The notes beneath the pieces are model-generated. The model had not been told where the DNA came from. It saw only the letters and a program-made list of their open reading frames with translations, and did no database searches. 64,000 bases of DNA from assembly GCA_016720595.1 (NCBI GenBank), contig JADKKI010000029.1, positions 1 to 64,000 on the forward strand, read 5' to 3'. The DNA is from Myxococcales bacterium. Lineage in GTDB: Bacteria; Myxococcota_A; Polyangia; Haliangiales; Haliangiaceae. Of the stretch, positions 35,377 through 45,041 are shown in pieces. The translations under genes were made by a program, and so were the position numbers. Each line of letters opens with the position of its first letter. Position 1 is the first letter of the stretch.

Positions 35377-36636
35377 ATGACGAACACCCACTCAACTACC
35401 TCGAACTCCTCAGGAATGATCGCAGGGATCCACCTTGGCTCGAGCCTCGTAGGATATCCGATGACCAGTGATGAGGTTTCTCAGGTGTCGGTGGGCCAGC
35501 GCCTTGGCACCTACGAGCTGGTGAAGCCCCTCGCGCAGGGTGGGATGGCCGACGTGTTCCTCGCCAAGGACGGCGAGCAGCACGTGGCGCTCAAGATCCT
35601 GAACGCCCAGCGCTCGATGGATCGCGAGTCCTGCGCGCTGTTCCTCGATGAGGCCCGCGTGGTCGGTCTGCTGTCGCACAAGAACGTCGCCAGCGTGCTC
35701 GGCGCCGAGGTCGTGGGCGGCCTCCACTACCTCGCGATGGAGTACGTGCACGGCGCCGACCTCCGCGAGATCCTGCTCGCCGCCTCGCACGGCAATCAGC
35801 CGATCCCGTTCGCGATGTCGCTCTCGATCGTCGCGCAGGCGGCCGCCGGCCTCGATCACGCGCACCGCCGCTGCGATCTCGAAGGCAAGCCGCTCCGCCT
35901 CGTCCATCGTGATGTCTCGCTGTCGAACATCATGGTCGGCCACGATGGCGTGGTGAAGGTCGTCGATTTCGGGATCGCGCGCTCCACGATCTCCACCGTC
36001 CACACCTCGCCCGGCATCGTCCGCGGCAAGGCGAGCTACATGTCTCCCGAGCAGTGCATGGGCGACAAGGTCGATCACCTGACCGATGTGTTCGCGCTCG
36101 GCATCGTGCTCTACGAGCTGACCACCGGCGCGCGCTGCTTCCACGGCAAGACCGACTTCGAGCGCATGCTCTCCGTGGTCCGTGGCGATTTCATCTCGCC
36201 CTCCGATCTGGTCTCCGACTACCCGATCGAGCTCGAGCAGGTGGTGCGCACCGCGCTCGCCGCGGATCCTGCGATGCGCTACCCGTCGTGTGCCGCGATG
36301 ATCGAGGCGCTCGAGCGCGTGATGGCCGGCCGCGGCTGGACCGGTGGCGTCGACACGATCCGCAACGTGATGCACGGCCTGTTCGGCGATGTCCGCGAGC
36401 CGTGGCGCACCGCCGACGAGGAGGTGCCGTGCACCGAGGTCCACGACGTGATCTCGCCCGAGGCCGGCTCCGCTTCGGCGACCGTCACCGCGAAGCTGAC
36501 GCGGCCCCGCCGGTTCCCGCGCGGCACGATCTCGGAGATCTACGACCCGAAGGACTGGCGCGCCGATGTCGACGAGGCCGCCACGCGTGGTCACCGCCGG
36601 ATCCGCCGCGCGTCCAGCCCGCGCCTCGCCGCGTAG
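35377..36636 (+). CDS. Ser/Thr protein kinase with HRDVSLSN catalytic loop
   Basis: A 419-residue soluble kinase. The N-terminal 40 residues are Ser/Thr-rich; the ATG at 35461 is an equally good start. Catalytic domain: YELVKPLAQGGMADVF, HVALKIL, KVVDFGIAR, GKASYMSPEQ. The catalytic loop is HRDVSLSNIM, with Ser in place of the Lys of HRDxKxxN; this variant recurs in myxobacterial kinases and does not prove inactivity. The C-terminal 110 residues are basic and Arg-rich (RRFPRGTISEIYDPKDW) with no membrane helix. The gene precedes speA by 68 bases in the same direction. Confidence 0.9.
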   Translation: MTNTHSTTSNSSGMIAGIHLGSSLVGYPMTSDEVSQVSVGQRLGTYELVKPLAQGGMADVFLAKDGEQHVALKILNAQRSMDRESCALFLDEARVVGLLSHKNVASVLGAEVVGGLHYLAMEYVHGADLREILLAASHGNQPIPFAMSLSIVAQAAAGLDHAHRRCDLEGKPLRLVHRDVSLSNIMVGHDGVVKVVDFGIARSTISTVHTSPGIVRGKASYMSPEQCMGDKVDHLTDVFALGIVLYELTTGARCFHGKTDFERMLSVVRGDFISPSDLVSDYPIELEQVVRTALAADPAMRYPSCAAMIEALERVMAGRGWTGGVDTIRNVMHGLFGDVREPWRTADEEVPCTEVHDVISPEAGSASATVTAKLTRPRRFPRGTISEIYDPKDWRADVDEAATRGHRRIRRASSPRLAA

Positions 36637-36704
36637 CCGCCTCGCGCAGGGGTACGATCCCCATTGCGTCGGGGGGCAAATGCACGTAATCCCATGTACA
36701 AACC

Positions 36705-38642
<1,938 letters not shown>

Positions 38643-38945
38643 TTACCGAGCGTCCGGATCCAGATCGGGCCGCACTTGCATGTGGCCTTCGAGGACGGTG
38701 ATCACCACGATCCCCGCCCCCGTGACCCGATACATGATGCGGTACGCGCCCAAGAAGACCTCACGAACGTCTTCTCGGCCAAGCTCTGGCACGACGCGGC
38801 CGCTCAACTTCATCCTCGCCGCAGCGTCGGCCCGTCGCACGAGGCGTTCGCCCCACTCGTAGGCAGCGATCGGATTGTCATCGGCGATGCGATCGATGAT
38901 CTCCTGGAGCTCGAGCTCGGCGCGCTTCGTCCAGGAGGCCGTCAT
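38643..38945 (-). CDS. ParE/RelE-family toxin
   Basis: A 100-residue toxin of a type II module. It has the ParE/RelE fold sequence: WTKRAELELQEIIDRIADDN, AAYEWGERLVRRADAAARM, LGREDVREVFLGAYRIMYRV and IVVITVLEGHM. RelE-like members cut mRNA at the ribosome, ParE-like ones poison gyrase; which applies here is not visible. Its ATG overlaps the antitoxin stop by four bases (ATGA), the usual arrangement of coupled antitoxin-toxin translation. The stop is directly against the end of speA. Confidence 0.9.
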   Translation of the reverse strand: MTASWTKRAELELQEIIDRIADDNPIAAYEWGERLVRRADAAARMKLSGRVVPELGREDVREVFLGAYRIMYRVTGAGIVVITVLEGHMQVRPDLDPDAR

Positions 38946-39304
38946 CGCCGCTTCCGCTTGTCGGCGATTCCGTACCGCGTCTTCAGCCTCGCGAGAACCT
39001 CGTCGCTCGTGGAGACGTTTCCCGCGGCGGCATCGGCGAGCCCGTCTGCGATCGACGACAGCACGTGCTGCCGGTACACGAGCTGATCGTACTCGCGCGG
39101 TGACATCACCACCGCAGCCGGCTTGCCGTTCAGCGTGATCACCAGCGGCCGCGGGCGCGCGTCGAGGCTTCGGACCACCTCGGAGAGCTTCGCCTTGAGC
39201 TCGGCGATCGGGATGATGTCCTCGGCGACCTGGAACGTTCGCGTGGCCGCCCCGTAGGGGGACCGGGGCTCCGCCGCGGCGGTCTCGAACTTTCGCTTGA
39301 CCAT
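38942..39304 (-). CDS. Phd/YefM-family antitoxin
   Basis: A 120-residue antitoxin, first gene of the pair. The Phd core is IIPIAELKAKLSEVVRSLD and PLVITLNGKPAAVVMSPREYD, which forms the DNA-binding dimer; the C-terminal tail (DEVLARLKTRYGIADKRKRR) should bind the toxin. The ATG at 39304 is chosen because the family domain starts about 25 residues later and an operator lies directly upstream. It is expected to repress its own promoter together with the toxin. Confidence 0.9.
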   Translation of the reverse strand: MVKRKFETAAAEPRSPYGAATRTFQVAEDIIPIAELKAKLSEVVRSLDARPRPLVITLNGKPAAVVMSPREYDQLVYRQHVLSSIADGLADAAAGNVSTSDEVLARLKTRYGIADKRKRR

Positions 39305-39309
39305 GACCG

Positions 39310-39350
39310 TTGATAGCACATCAATGGTCTTGTTTATGGGTCTGTTTATG
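39310..39350 (-). promoter_or_regulatory. Operator region of the toxin-antitoxin pair
   Basis: Just upstream of the antitoxin ATG lies TTGAT-AGCAC-ATCAA (39310-39324), a perfect 5-base inverted repeat, followed by a direct repeat TGTTTATG at 39331-39338 and 39343-39350 with 12-base period. AT-richness here contrasts with the neighbours, as expected of an autoregulated toxin-antitoxin promoter. Confidence 0.5.
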
Positions 39351-39369
39351 ACACTGACGGCAGTCGTCG

Positions 39370-40542
39370 TCAGTGCGGCTTGATCTCGAGCCCGCACGCC
39401 ATCAGTGCGGCCTTGTCGCGCGCGTCGAAGGCGCACTTCCGCACGTCCTGCGACCAGCCCTGCTCCTCGCAGTTCTTCGTGAAGATCTCCTGCTGCTCCT
39501 TCCAGTAGCTCGACGACTTGCTGTCGCTCAGCATGAGCACCATCCAGCCTGCGGTGGACTTGCAATCCAGGTCCACGTCCACCTGCTTCGGGCGCTCGAG
39601 CTGGTAGATGCGGAGCGCTCGATCAGTGAGCAGGTGTGCCAGCTCCTTCATCCCAGCCGACGCCGTGGCGTACACCGCCGCGCACGCAGCGGGAGTCTTC
39701 GTCACCCCGCGCTGGGTCGCGAGCGCCGCGCGCTTGGTCGGGCTCGCCCCATACACGGCGCAGATCGCGGTCTCGTAGGCCGCCAGGTTGCCCTCGTGCT
39801 GCTTGTCGTACCACTCGAGCTCCGGACCGATCGCGCGCTGTGCCGCGAGCCAGTAAGCACCTGACAGGATGATCGCCGCCCCCGGCTCGCCGGCACCGAG
39901 GTAGACCGCGTGCATCCTCAGCTGTCGTGCGGGCTCGTCGGCATCGAACCCGCCATAGACGTGGGCGAGCGCGTCGTGCAGGTAGCCGAACGTCGCGCCG
40001 GCGACCGCGGTCCCGAGCTCCTCGGGTGACTTCGCGTGCGGCTTGAACGAGGCCAGCGCCTGCTCGATCAGCTCGTAGCAGATCGTCGCCTGCTGCTTGC
40101 CGGCGTGATACTGGAGATCGGCTGCACCGCAGGTGGCGAGCCGGATCTCGAGCGTCACGGGCGCCTCCACCGCGGTGCGAAACACGTCGAGCGCATGCTC
40201 GATGACCCGGTGCTTCTCGAGCACCTTCTTGAGTTGCTCGTGGGCATCCACGATCGAAGGCGTGTAGTAGACCGACACGCCCTTGGCGCTGGTGTGCGGA
40301 TCGACGATGTTGTCCCAGACCGCGTAGCTATCGCGGACCGGCCCCGGCGTGATCGCCGCGAGCTCCGCACCCAACTCCGCACCGAACGGATCGGCGCCGG
40401 CTGGTGGTTGGTCGCCCACGGACGGCTGGGTCTTCACTGGGGGCGGTGCGGCCTTCGCCGGCTTCTCCGCGGGGGAGTCCGCCTTGTTCGAACATGCCAG
40501 GCTCGCGAACAGCGTCACCACGCACGCAAGGCGCTCCGTCAT
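39370..40542 (-). CDS. DUF4344-like putative metallopeptidase lipoprotein
   Basis: A 390-residue protein with an export signal: MTERLACVVTLFASLACSNK, Cys about 17, then a Pro/Ala-rich linker. The central region (CYELIEQALASFKPH, TFGYLHDALAHVYGGFDADE) resembles DUF4344 putative zinc peptidases, but the HExxH motif is replaced by HDALAH, so metal-dependent catalysis is doubtful. Several Cys (CGAADL, CAVYGA, CAAVYA, CKSTAG, CEEQGW, CAFDAR, CGLEIK) may form disulfides. The ATG at 40542 fits the signal peptide; nine more upstream codons are open. It is divergent from the GNAT gene. Confidence 0.62.
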   Translation of the reverse strand: MTERLACVVTLFASLACSNKADSPAEKPAKAAPPPVKTQPSVGDQPPAGADPFGAELGAELAAITPGPVRDSYAVWDNIVDPHTSAKGVSVYYTPSIVDAHEQLKKVLEKHRVIEHALDVFRTAVEAPVTLEIRLATCGAADLQYHAGKQQATICYELIEQALASFKPHAKSPEELGTAVAGATFGYLHDALAHVYGGFDADEPARQLRMHAVYLGAGEPGAAIILSGAYWLAAQRAIGPELEWYDKQHEGNLAAYETAICAVYGASPTKRAALATQRGVTKTPAACAAVYATASAGMKELAHLLTDRALRIYQLERPKQVDVDLDCKSTAGWMVLMLSDSKSSSYWKEQQEIFTKNCEEQGWSQDVRKCAFDARDKAALMACGLEIKPH

Positions 40543-40571
40543 CTCGCCGAGGATGGCATGATCCACCACCC

Positions 40572-41015
40572 ATGATCTCGCTCCGCCCCGCCACGCTGAC
40601 GGATCTGTCCGAGGTGCTTCCCCGCACGCGCGCGCTCCAGGATCACGAGAGCATCGAGATCGACAACGCTCGGCTCGAGGCCGGCCTCCGCCAGCTGCTC
40701 GGGAACCCCGGGTTCGGCGGCGTCTGGCTGGTGACGCGTGACCGGCAGACGATCGGCTACGCGATCGTGACGTTCGGGTTCGACCTCGAGTTCGGTGGGC
40801 GCGAGGGCTGGCTGACCGAGCTGTGGATCGATGCCGATCAGCGCACGCAAGGCGCCGGCGCGGCGGCGATCGAGGCGCTGGTCCCCGAGCTCGCGCTGCG
40901 CGATATCAAGGCGCTGCACCTGCAGGTCCGCGACGACAACCCCGCGATGCGGCTCTACGAGCGCTCGGGGTTCGTGGCGTCACCGCGCACGATCATGACG
41001 CGACGGCTCGGCTGA
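40572..41015 (+). CDS. GNAT family N-acetyltransferase
   Basis: A 147-residue acetyltransferase. The core is FGGREGWLTELWIDADQRTQGAGAAAIEAL: the acetyl-CoA loop here is QRTQGAGAAA in place of the usual QxxGxGxA, and the end LHLQVRDDNPAMRLYERSGF is the family C-terminus. Substrate unknown. ATG at 40572 begins the first strand (ISLRPATLTDLSEV). The last 23 bases overlap the convergent acetyltransferase gene. Confidence 0.88.
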   Translation: MISLRPATLTDLSEVLPRTRALQDHESIEIDNARLEAGLRQLLGNPGFGGVWLVTRDRQTIGYAIVTFGFDLEFGGREGWLTELWIDADQRTQGAGAAAIEALVPELALRDIKALHLQVRDDNPAMRLYERSGFVASPRTIMTRRLG

Positions 41016-41505
41016 ACCGCTTCTGCCAGAACCCCACGGCGTGCCACGCCCCGTGCTTGAAGCCGGCATCCTGGATCACCCCGCACGGCTCGAACCCGAG
41101 CGCGAGGTGCATCGCCACGCTCGGCTCGTTCGGCAGCGTGATTCCGGCGACCACCGAGCGGAAGCCCCGGGCCTCGAGCTCGGCGAGCAGCGCCACGTAG
41201 AGCGGCTTGCCGAGGCCCTGCCCGCGTGACGCATCGGCGATGTAGATGCCGGTCTCGGCGGTCCAGTTGTAGGCGGCGCGATCGCGCCAGGTGCCGGCCT
41301 TCGCATAGCCGACCACGGCGCCGTCGACGCAGGTCACCAGCCACGGAAACCGATCGCGATAGCCGTGCCATTGGGTGCGGAGCTCTCCGGCGGTCAGCGG
41401 CTCGTACGCGAAGTGGATCGTGGACGTCGCGATGTAGTGGTTCGTGATCGCGGCGATCGCATCGAAGTCATCGTCGTGGGCGGGGCGGATCGCCATGCGC
41501 GACAT
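40993..41505 (-). CDS. GNAT acetyltransferase (PAT/YncA-like)
   Basis: A 170-residue protein with MAIRPAHDDDFDAIAAITNHY, TETGIYIADASRGQGLGKPL (acetyl-CoA loop RGQGLG) and NEPSVAMHLALGFEPCGVI, and a C-terminal WQKRF, all typical of phosphinothricin-like N-acetyltransferases that acetylate amino-acid analogues such as methionine sulfoximine. The second Met (41496) is an equally likely start. It converges on the other GNAT gene with overlapping ends. Confidence 0.88.
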   Translation of the reverse strand: MSRMAIRPAHDDDFDAIAAITNHYIATSTIHFAYEPLTAGELRTQWHGYRDRFPWLVTCVDGAVVGYAKAGTWRDRAAYNWTAETGIYIADASRGQGLGKPLYVALLAELEARGFRSVVAGITLPNEPSVAMHLALGFEPCGVIQDAGFKHGAWHAVGFWQKRFSRAVAS

Positions 41506-41528
41506 TACCGCGTGATACCGTTTCGGCC

Positions 41529-42245
41529 ATGCGCGCCGGCCTGATCCTCCTCCTCGCCGCGGGATGCGGTGGCTCCACCAAGCCCCAGCCCACGCCCGTC
41601 ACCACCCCACCACCGACCACCGCCGGCTCCGGCGCCACGCCCACCGCCCCCACGGCGCCGACGATCGCCGCCACCGACGTCAAGGCGGTGTGCAAGCGCG
41701 TGATGGACCTCAAGGCCTCGCGCTGCGGAGAGTTCGCCGCCCTCGAGATCGACGAGAACCAGTGCGTGACCGCGTTCAAGGAGGCCGGCGCCGACCCGAC
41801 CGCCCAGACGTTCATCAACTGCGTGATCCAGCCCTCGTGCGAGGAAGTTAAAGGCTGCATGCAGGCGGCCAGCGAGAGCGCGCAGCAGACCGAGAAGCAG
41901 GATCTCCGTGCGTGCACGGATCCGCCGGGCATGGACATGAAGGCCGTCGGCCTCCCGCCCGTCGAGTACAACAAGCGCAACGGCGCCGGCGTGACCAAGT
42001 ACAGCCAGGCGAAGTCCACCAAGGCGCTGCCGATCGAGATGTGCGGCGTGCGCGACGAGAACGCGTGGTTGGTCTCGCTGACCTGCAACGATACCTCGCA
42101 CCCGATCATGGACGCCGAGACCGCGCGGGTCGGCAACGTGGGTTCCGGCGGGCGCTGCGGCTCGATCATCGACAAGTACGCCGTGAAGTGCCCCGAGAAG
42201 ACCTACGACATCTTCATCGATGCGTACGTCTGCCCGAAGCAGTAA
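41529..42245 (+). CDS. Hypothetical Cys-rich lipoprotein
   Basis: A 238-residue lipoprotein: MRAGLILLLAAGCGGSTKP with lipobox Cys 13, then a Pro/Thr linker (about 18-48). The mature part has twelve or so Cys (CKRVMD, SRCGEF, QCVTAF, NCVIQPSC, GCMQAA, RACTDPP, MCGVRD, TCNDT, RCGSII, KCPEK, VCPKQ), suggesting several disulfides outside the cytoplasm. The first half resembles the small lipoprotein encoded next, which has the same CDQVV...QC...C spacing. Function unknown. Confidence 0.7.
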   Translation: MRAGLILLLAAGCGGSTKPQPTPVTTPPPTTAGSGATPTAPTAPTIAATDVKAVCKRVMDLKASRCGEFAALEIDENQCVTAFKEAGADPTAQTFINCVIQPSCEEVKGCMQAASESAQQTEKQDLRACTDPPGMDMKAVGLPPVEYNKRNGAGVTKYSQAKSTKALPIEMCGVRDENAWLVSLTCNDTSHPIMDAETARVGNVGSGGRCGSIIDKYAVKCPEKTYDIFIDAYVCPKQ

Positions 42246-42254
42246 GCTCGCGGC

Positions 42255-42512
42255 ATGCGCTGGCTCGTGATCGCGACGCTGATGTTCACCGGCTGCTCGA
42301 AGGCCGACGATGGGCCCTCGTGCGACCAGGTGGTGGACAGCATGATGGCCGTCACCAAGCAGGCGATGACCGGCCATGGCGACATGGAGGTCCAGAACAA
42401 GAAGGCGATGGTCGATCAGTGCGTCGCGCGCAAGATGAGCGCGGACCAGCGCCGCTGCCTGGTCGCCGCCAAGGACCTGGCGGCGATCGCGGCGTGCACG
42501 CCGAAGAAGTGA
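42255..42512 (+). CDS. Small Cys-containing lipoprotein (85 aa)
   Basis: MRWLVIATLMFTGCSKADDG gives a lipoprotein signal with Cys 14. The mature domain of about 70 residues has SCDQVVDSMMAVTKQAM, DQCVARKMSADQRRCLVAAK and AACTPKK, a four-Cys helical pattern common in small myxobacterial lipoproteins. It follows the preceding lipoprotein by 9 bases, so they are co-transcribed and may share a function, which is unknown. Confidence 0.72.
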   Translation: MRWLVIATLMFTGCSKADDGPSCDQVVDSMMAVTKQAMTGHGDMEVQNKKAMVDQCVARKMSADQRRCLVAAKDLAAIAACTPKK

Positions 42513-43148
42513 CTACTCCCAGGCGTCGGTGAGGATCGTCGCCCACAGGCCGTTGCCGGATTCGGGCTGCTCGATGATCACGTAGAACTTGCCGACCTTG
42601 CGGAGCCTGGACGCGCTCTTGCCCGTCCAGGTCCAGGCGTTGCTGGCCTTCTTCGTCGCGTAGGCGCCCTTCAGGGTCTTGACGAAGTCCGAGAGCTCCT
42701 TGGGCAGCTTCGCGGTCTTCGCCTTGTCCTTGAACACCATCGCCGCGGCGGCGACGGCCTCGCCCACGCTCCTGGCATCCTCGGGACCACTCGGCTTGAT
42801 GTCCGTCAGCTTGACCTTGCCGTCCTTGTCGATCGCGAGCGCGACGAACGTGACGCTGTTGGTCAGCGCATCGGCCACGTCCTTGCCGTCCTCGAGCTCG
42901 ACCGTCATCCCGACCAGCGCCTTCTTGGGCAACGTGCCGGCCGCGCCCTTGCCGAAGCCCGCCGCGATGCACCACGGACGCTGCGGTGACGCCTTGTCGG
43001 TGCAGTTCGCGGCCTCGCCGAGCCTGGTCAGGGTCGCGGCGAGCGGATCGACCTTCGCCGTGACCTCGGCGTGCGCGAGGCTCATCCCGGTGACGGCGGT
43101 GACGGCGGCGACGACGGTGACGACGGCCGGCATGGCGAGCAGCTTCAT
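42513..43148 (-). CDS. Hypothetical secreted protein
   Basis: A 211-residue exported protein. ATG at 43148 gives MKLLAMPAVVTVVAAVTAVT and a cleavage site at LAHA. The mature part is Lys-rich (GFGKGAAGTLPKKALVG, AIDKDGKVKLTDIKPSG) with two Cys in CTDKASPQRPWC. No known domain. The frame continues far upstream as antisense to pruA, which is rejected. It ends directly against the small lipoprotein gene and is divergent from the dehydrogenase gene. Confidence 0.68.
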   Translation of the reverse strand: MKLLAMPAVVTVVAAVTAVTGMSLAHAEVTAKVDPLAATLTRLGEAANCTDKASPQRPWCIAAGFGKGAAGTLPKKALVGMTVELEDGKDVADALTNSVTFVALAIDKDGKVKLTDIKPSGPEDARSVGEAVAAAAMVFKDKAKTAKLPKELSDFVKTLKGAYATKKASNAWTWTGKSASRLRKVGKFYVIIEQPESGNGLWATILTDAWE

Positions 43149-43229
43149 CTGCACATCGTACACGCGCGTCGCGCGGCCTGATCGCCACGGCCATCGCCGG
43201 CGGTTCCGGGCGCGTGGTACACGAGGGTC

Positions 43230-44861
43230 ATGCATGACGCGATCGCCCGCGTTCCCGATCCGATCAACGAGCCCGTCCTCGGCTATGCCCCCGGGAGCGC
43301 CGAGCGCGCGAAGCTGAAGGCCGCGCTCGCCGCGATCGAGGGTCAGGTCGCCGAGATCCCGTGCGTCGTCGGCGGCGAGCGCATCCACACCGGCAAGCTG
43401 CGCGAGGTGGTGATGCCGCATCGCCACAAGCACGTGATCGCGCGGTTCCACGCCGCCACCGATGATGTCGCCGAGCGTGCGATCAAGGCCTCGCTCGCGG
43501 CGCGCCGCGACTGGTCGGCCATGCGCTGGGAGGCCCGCGCGGCGGTGCTGCTCCGGGCCGCCGAGCTGCTCGCCGGGCCGTGGCGCGCGCGGATGAACGC
43601 CGCCACCATGCACGGCCAGAGCAAGACCGCGCACCAGGCCGAGATCGATTCGGCGTGCGAGCTGATCGATTTCTGGCGGTTCAACGTCCACTACGCGCAG
43701 GAGCTGTACAAGCAGCAGCCGAACAGCTCGCCGGGCGTGTGGAACTCGATGGAGCTGCGCGCGCTCGAGGGCTTCGTGTTCGCGCTGACGCCGTTCAACT
43801 TCACGGCGATCGCCGGCAACCTGCCCACCGCCCCCGCGCTGATGGGCAACACGGTGGTGTGGAAGCCGGCCGAGAGCCAGGTGCTCGCCGCGTGGTGCAT
43901 CTACCAGGTGCTCGAGGAGGCCGGCCTCCCGCCAGGCGTGATCAACTTCATCCCGGGCCTCCCGCACGGCTCCACCAATCTGCTGCTGGATCACCCCGCG
44001 CTGGCGGGCATCCACTTCACGGGCTCGACGGACGTGTTCCGCATGATGTGGAAGCGCGTCGCCGACAACCTCGACAAGTACAAGAGCTACCCGCGCCTGG
44101 TCGGCGAGACCGGCGGGAAGGACTTCGTGCTCGCGCACCCCTCCGCCGATCCGAAGGCGCTGATCACGGGCCTGGTCCGCGGCGCGTTCGAGTACCAGGG
44201 GCAGAAGTGCTCCGCGGCCTCGCGCGCGTACATCCCGCAGTCGCTGTGGAAGCAGATCCAGCCCGAGCTGTGCGAGACCATCGATGCGCTCAAGCAGGGT
44301 GACGTCGCGGACTTCACGAACTTCATGGGCGCCGTGATCAAGCAGGGCGCGTTCGACAAGCACACCGCGGCGATCGCCGAGGCCCGGGCCACGGCCGGCA
44401 TGAAGATCGTCGCCGGCGGCACCACGGATGGTCGCGAGGGCTGGTTCGTGCGCCCGACCCTGATCACCACCGAGAACCCGAGCGTGCGCCACATGGTGGA
44501 CGAGTTCTTCGGTCCGATCCTGACCGCCCACATCTATCCGGATCGCGCGTGGGCCGAGACCCTCGAGCTCGTGGATCGGACCTCGCCGTACGCGCTGACC
44601 GGCGCGGTGTTCGCGCGCGACCGGCAGGCGATCGTCGAGGCCTCGACCGCGCTGCGCGATGCGGCCGGCAACTTCTACATCAACGACAAGCCGACCGGCG
44701 CGGTGGTCGGGCAGCAGCCGTTCGGCGGCGCGCGCGCCTCGGGCACCAACGACAAGGCCGGCTCGCACCTGAACCTCCTACGGTTCGTCGCGGCGCGGAC
44801 GATCAAGGAGACCTTGTCGTCTCCCACCGACTGGCGCTACGCGTTCCTCGACGCTCCGTAG
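43230..44861 (+). CDS. pruA: L-glutamate gamma-semialdehyde (1-pyrroline-5-carboxylate) dehydrogenase
   Basis: A 543-residue NAD-dependent aldehyde dehydrogenase that oxidises the proline breakdown product to glutamate. Active-site Glu is in LVGETGGKDFV and nucleophilic Cys in GQKCSAASRAYIP (about residue 329); NAD site TPFNFTAIAGNLPTAPALMG and FTGSTDVF. The C-terminal INDKPTGAVVGQQPFGGARASGTNDKAG segment (split here as INDKPTGAVVG and QPFGGARASGTNDKAG) is distinctive for P5C dehydrogenases. It is monofunctional; no proline dehydrogenase gene adjoins it. ATG 43230 fits family starts. Confidence 0.94.
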   Translation: MHDAIARVPDPINEPVLGYAPGSAERAKLKAALAAIEGQVAEIPCVVGGERIHTGKLREVVMPHRHKHVIARFHAATDDVAERAIKASLAARRDWSAMRWEARAAVLLRAAELLAGPWRARMNAATMHGQSKTAHQAEIDSACELIDFWRFNVHYAQELYKQQPNSSPGVWNSMELRALEGFVFALTPFNFTAIAGNLPTAPALMGNTVVWKPAESQVLAAWCIYQVLEEAGLPPGVINFIPGLPHGSTNLLLDHPALAGIHFTGSTDVFRMMWKRVADNLDKYKSYPRLVGETGGKDFVLAHPSADPKALITGLVRGAFEYQGQKCSAASRAYIPQSLWKQIQPELCETIDALKQGDVADFTNFMGAVIKQGAFDKHTAAIAEARATAGMKIVAGGTTDGREGWFVRPTLITTENPSVRHMVDEFFGPILTAHIYPDRAWAETLELVDRTSPYALTGAVFARDRQAIVEASTALRDAAGNFYINDKPTGAVVGQQPFGGARASGTNDKAGSHLNLLRFVAARTIKETLSSPTDWRYAFLDAP

Positions 44862-44891
44862 TCGCGCAGTCGGTCAATCATTTCGAACGGT

Positions 44892-44906
44892 TGAACAAAA
44901 CGTTCA
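44892..44906. promoter_or_regulatory. Inverted repeat upstream of the 45042 gene
   Basis: TGAAC-AAAAC-GTTCA is a perfect 5-base inverted repeat inside an AT-rich stretch (about 44878-44907) in the 180-base gap after pruA. It lies 136 bases before the next start and could be a promoter operator. No -10/-35 pair is compelling. Confidence 0.25.
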
Positions 44907-45041
44907 CCTGTGTGGTGCTGACAGGACGCGAGCCGTGGTCGGCACCTGACGAGATCGACCGTCGCAGGTGGTCGCACCCCTGGTGCGACATGGAACTCGT
45001 CCGCATGATGCGCACGCGCGCACCCGCGCATCGGAGCTTCG

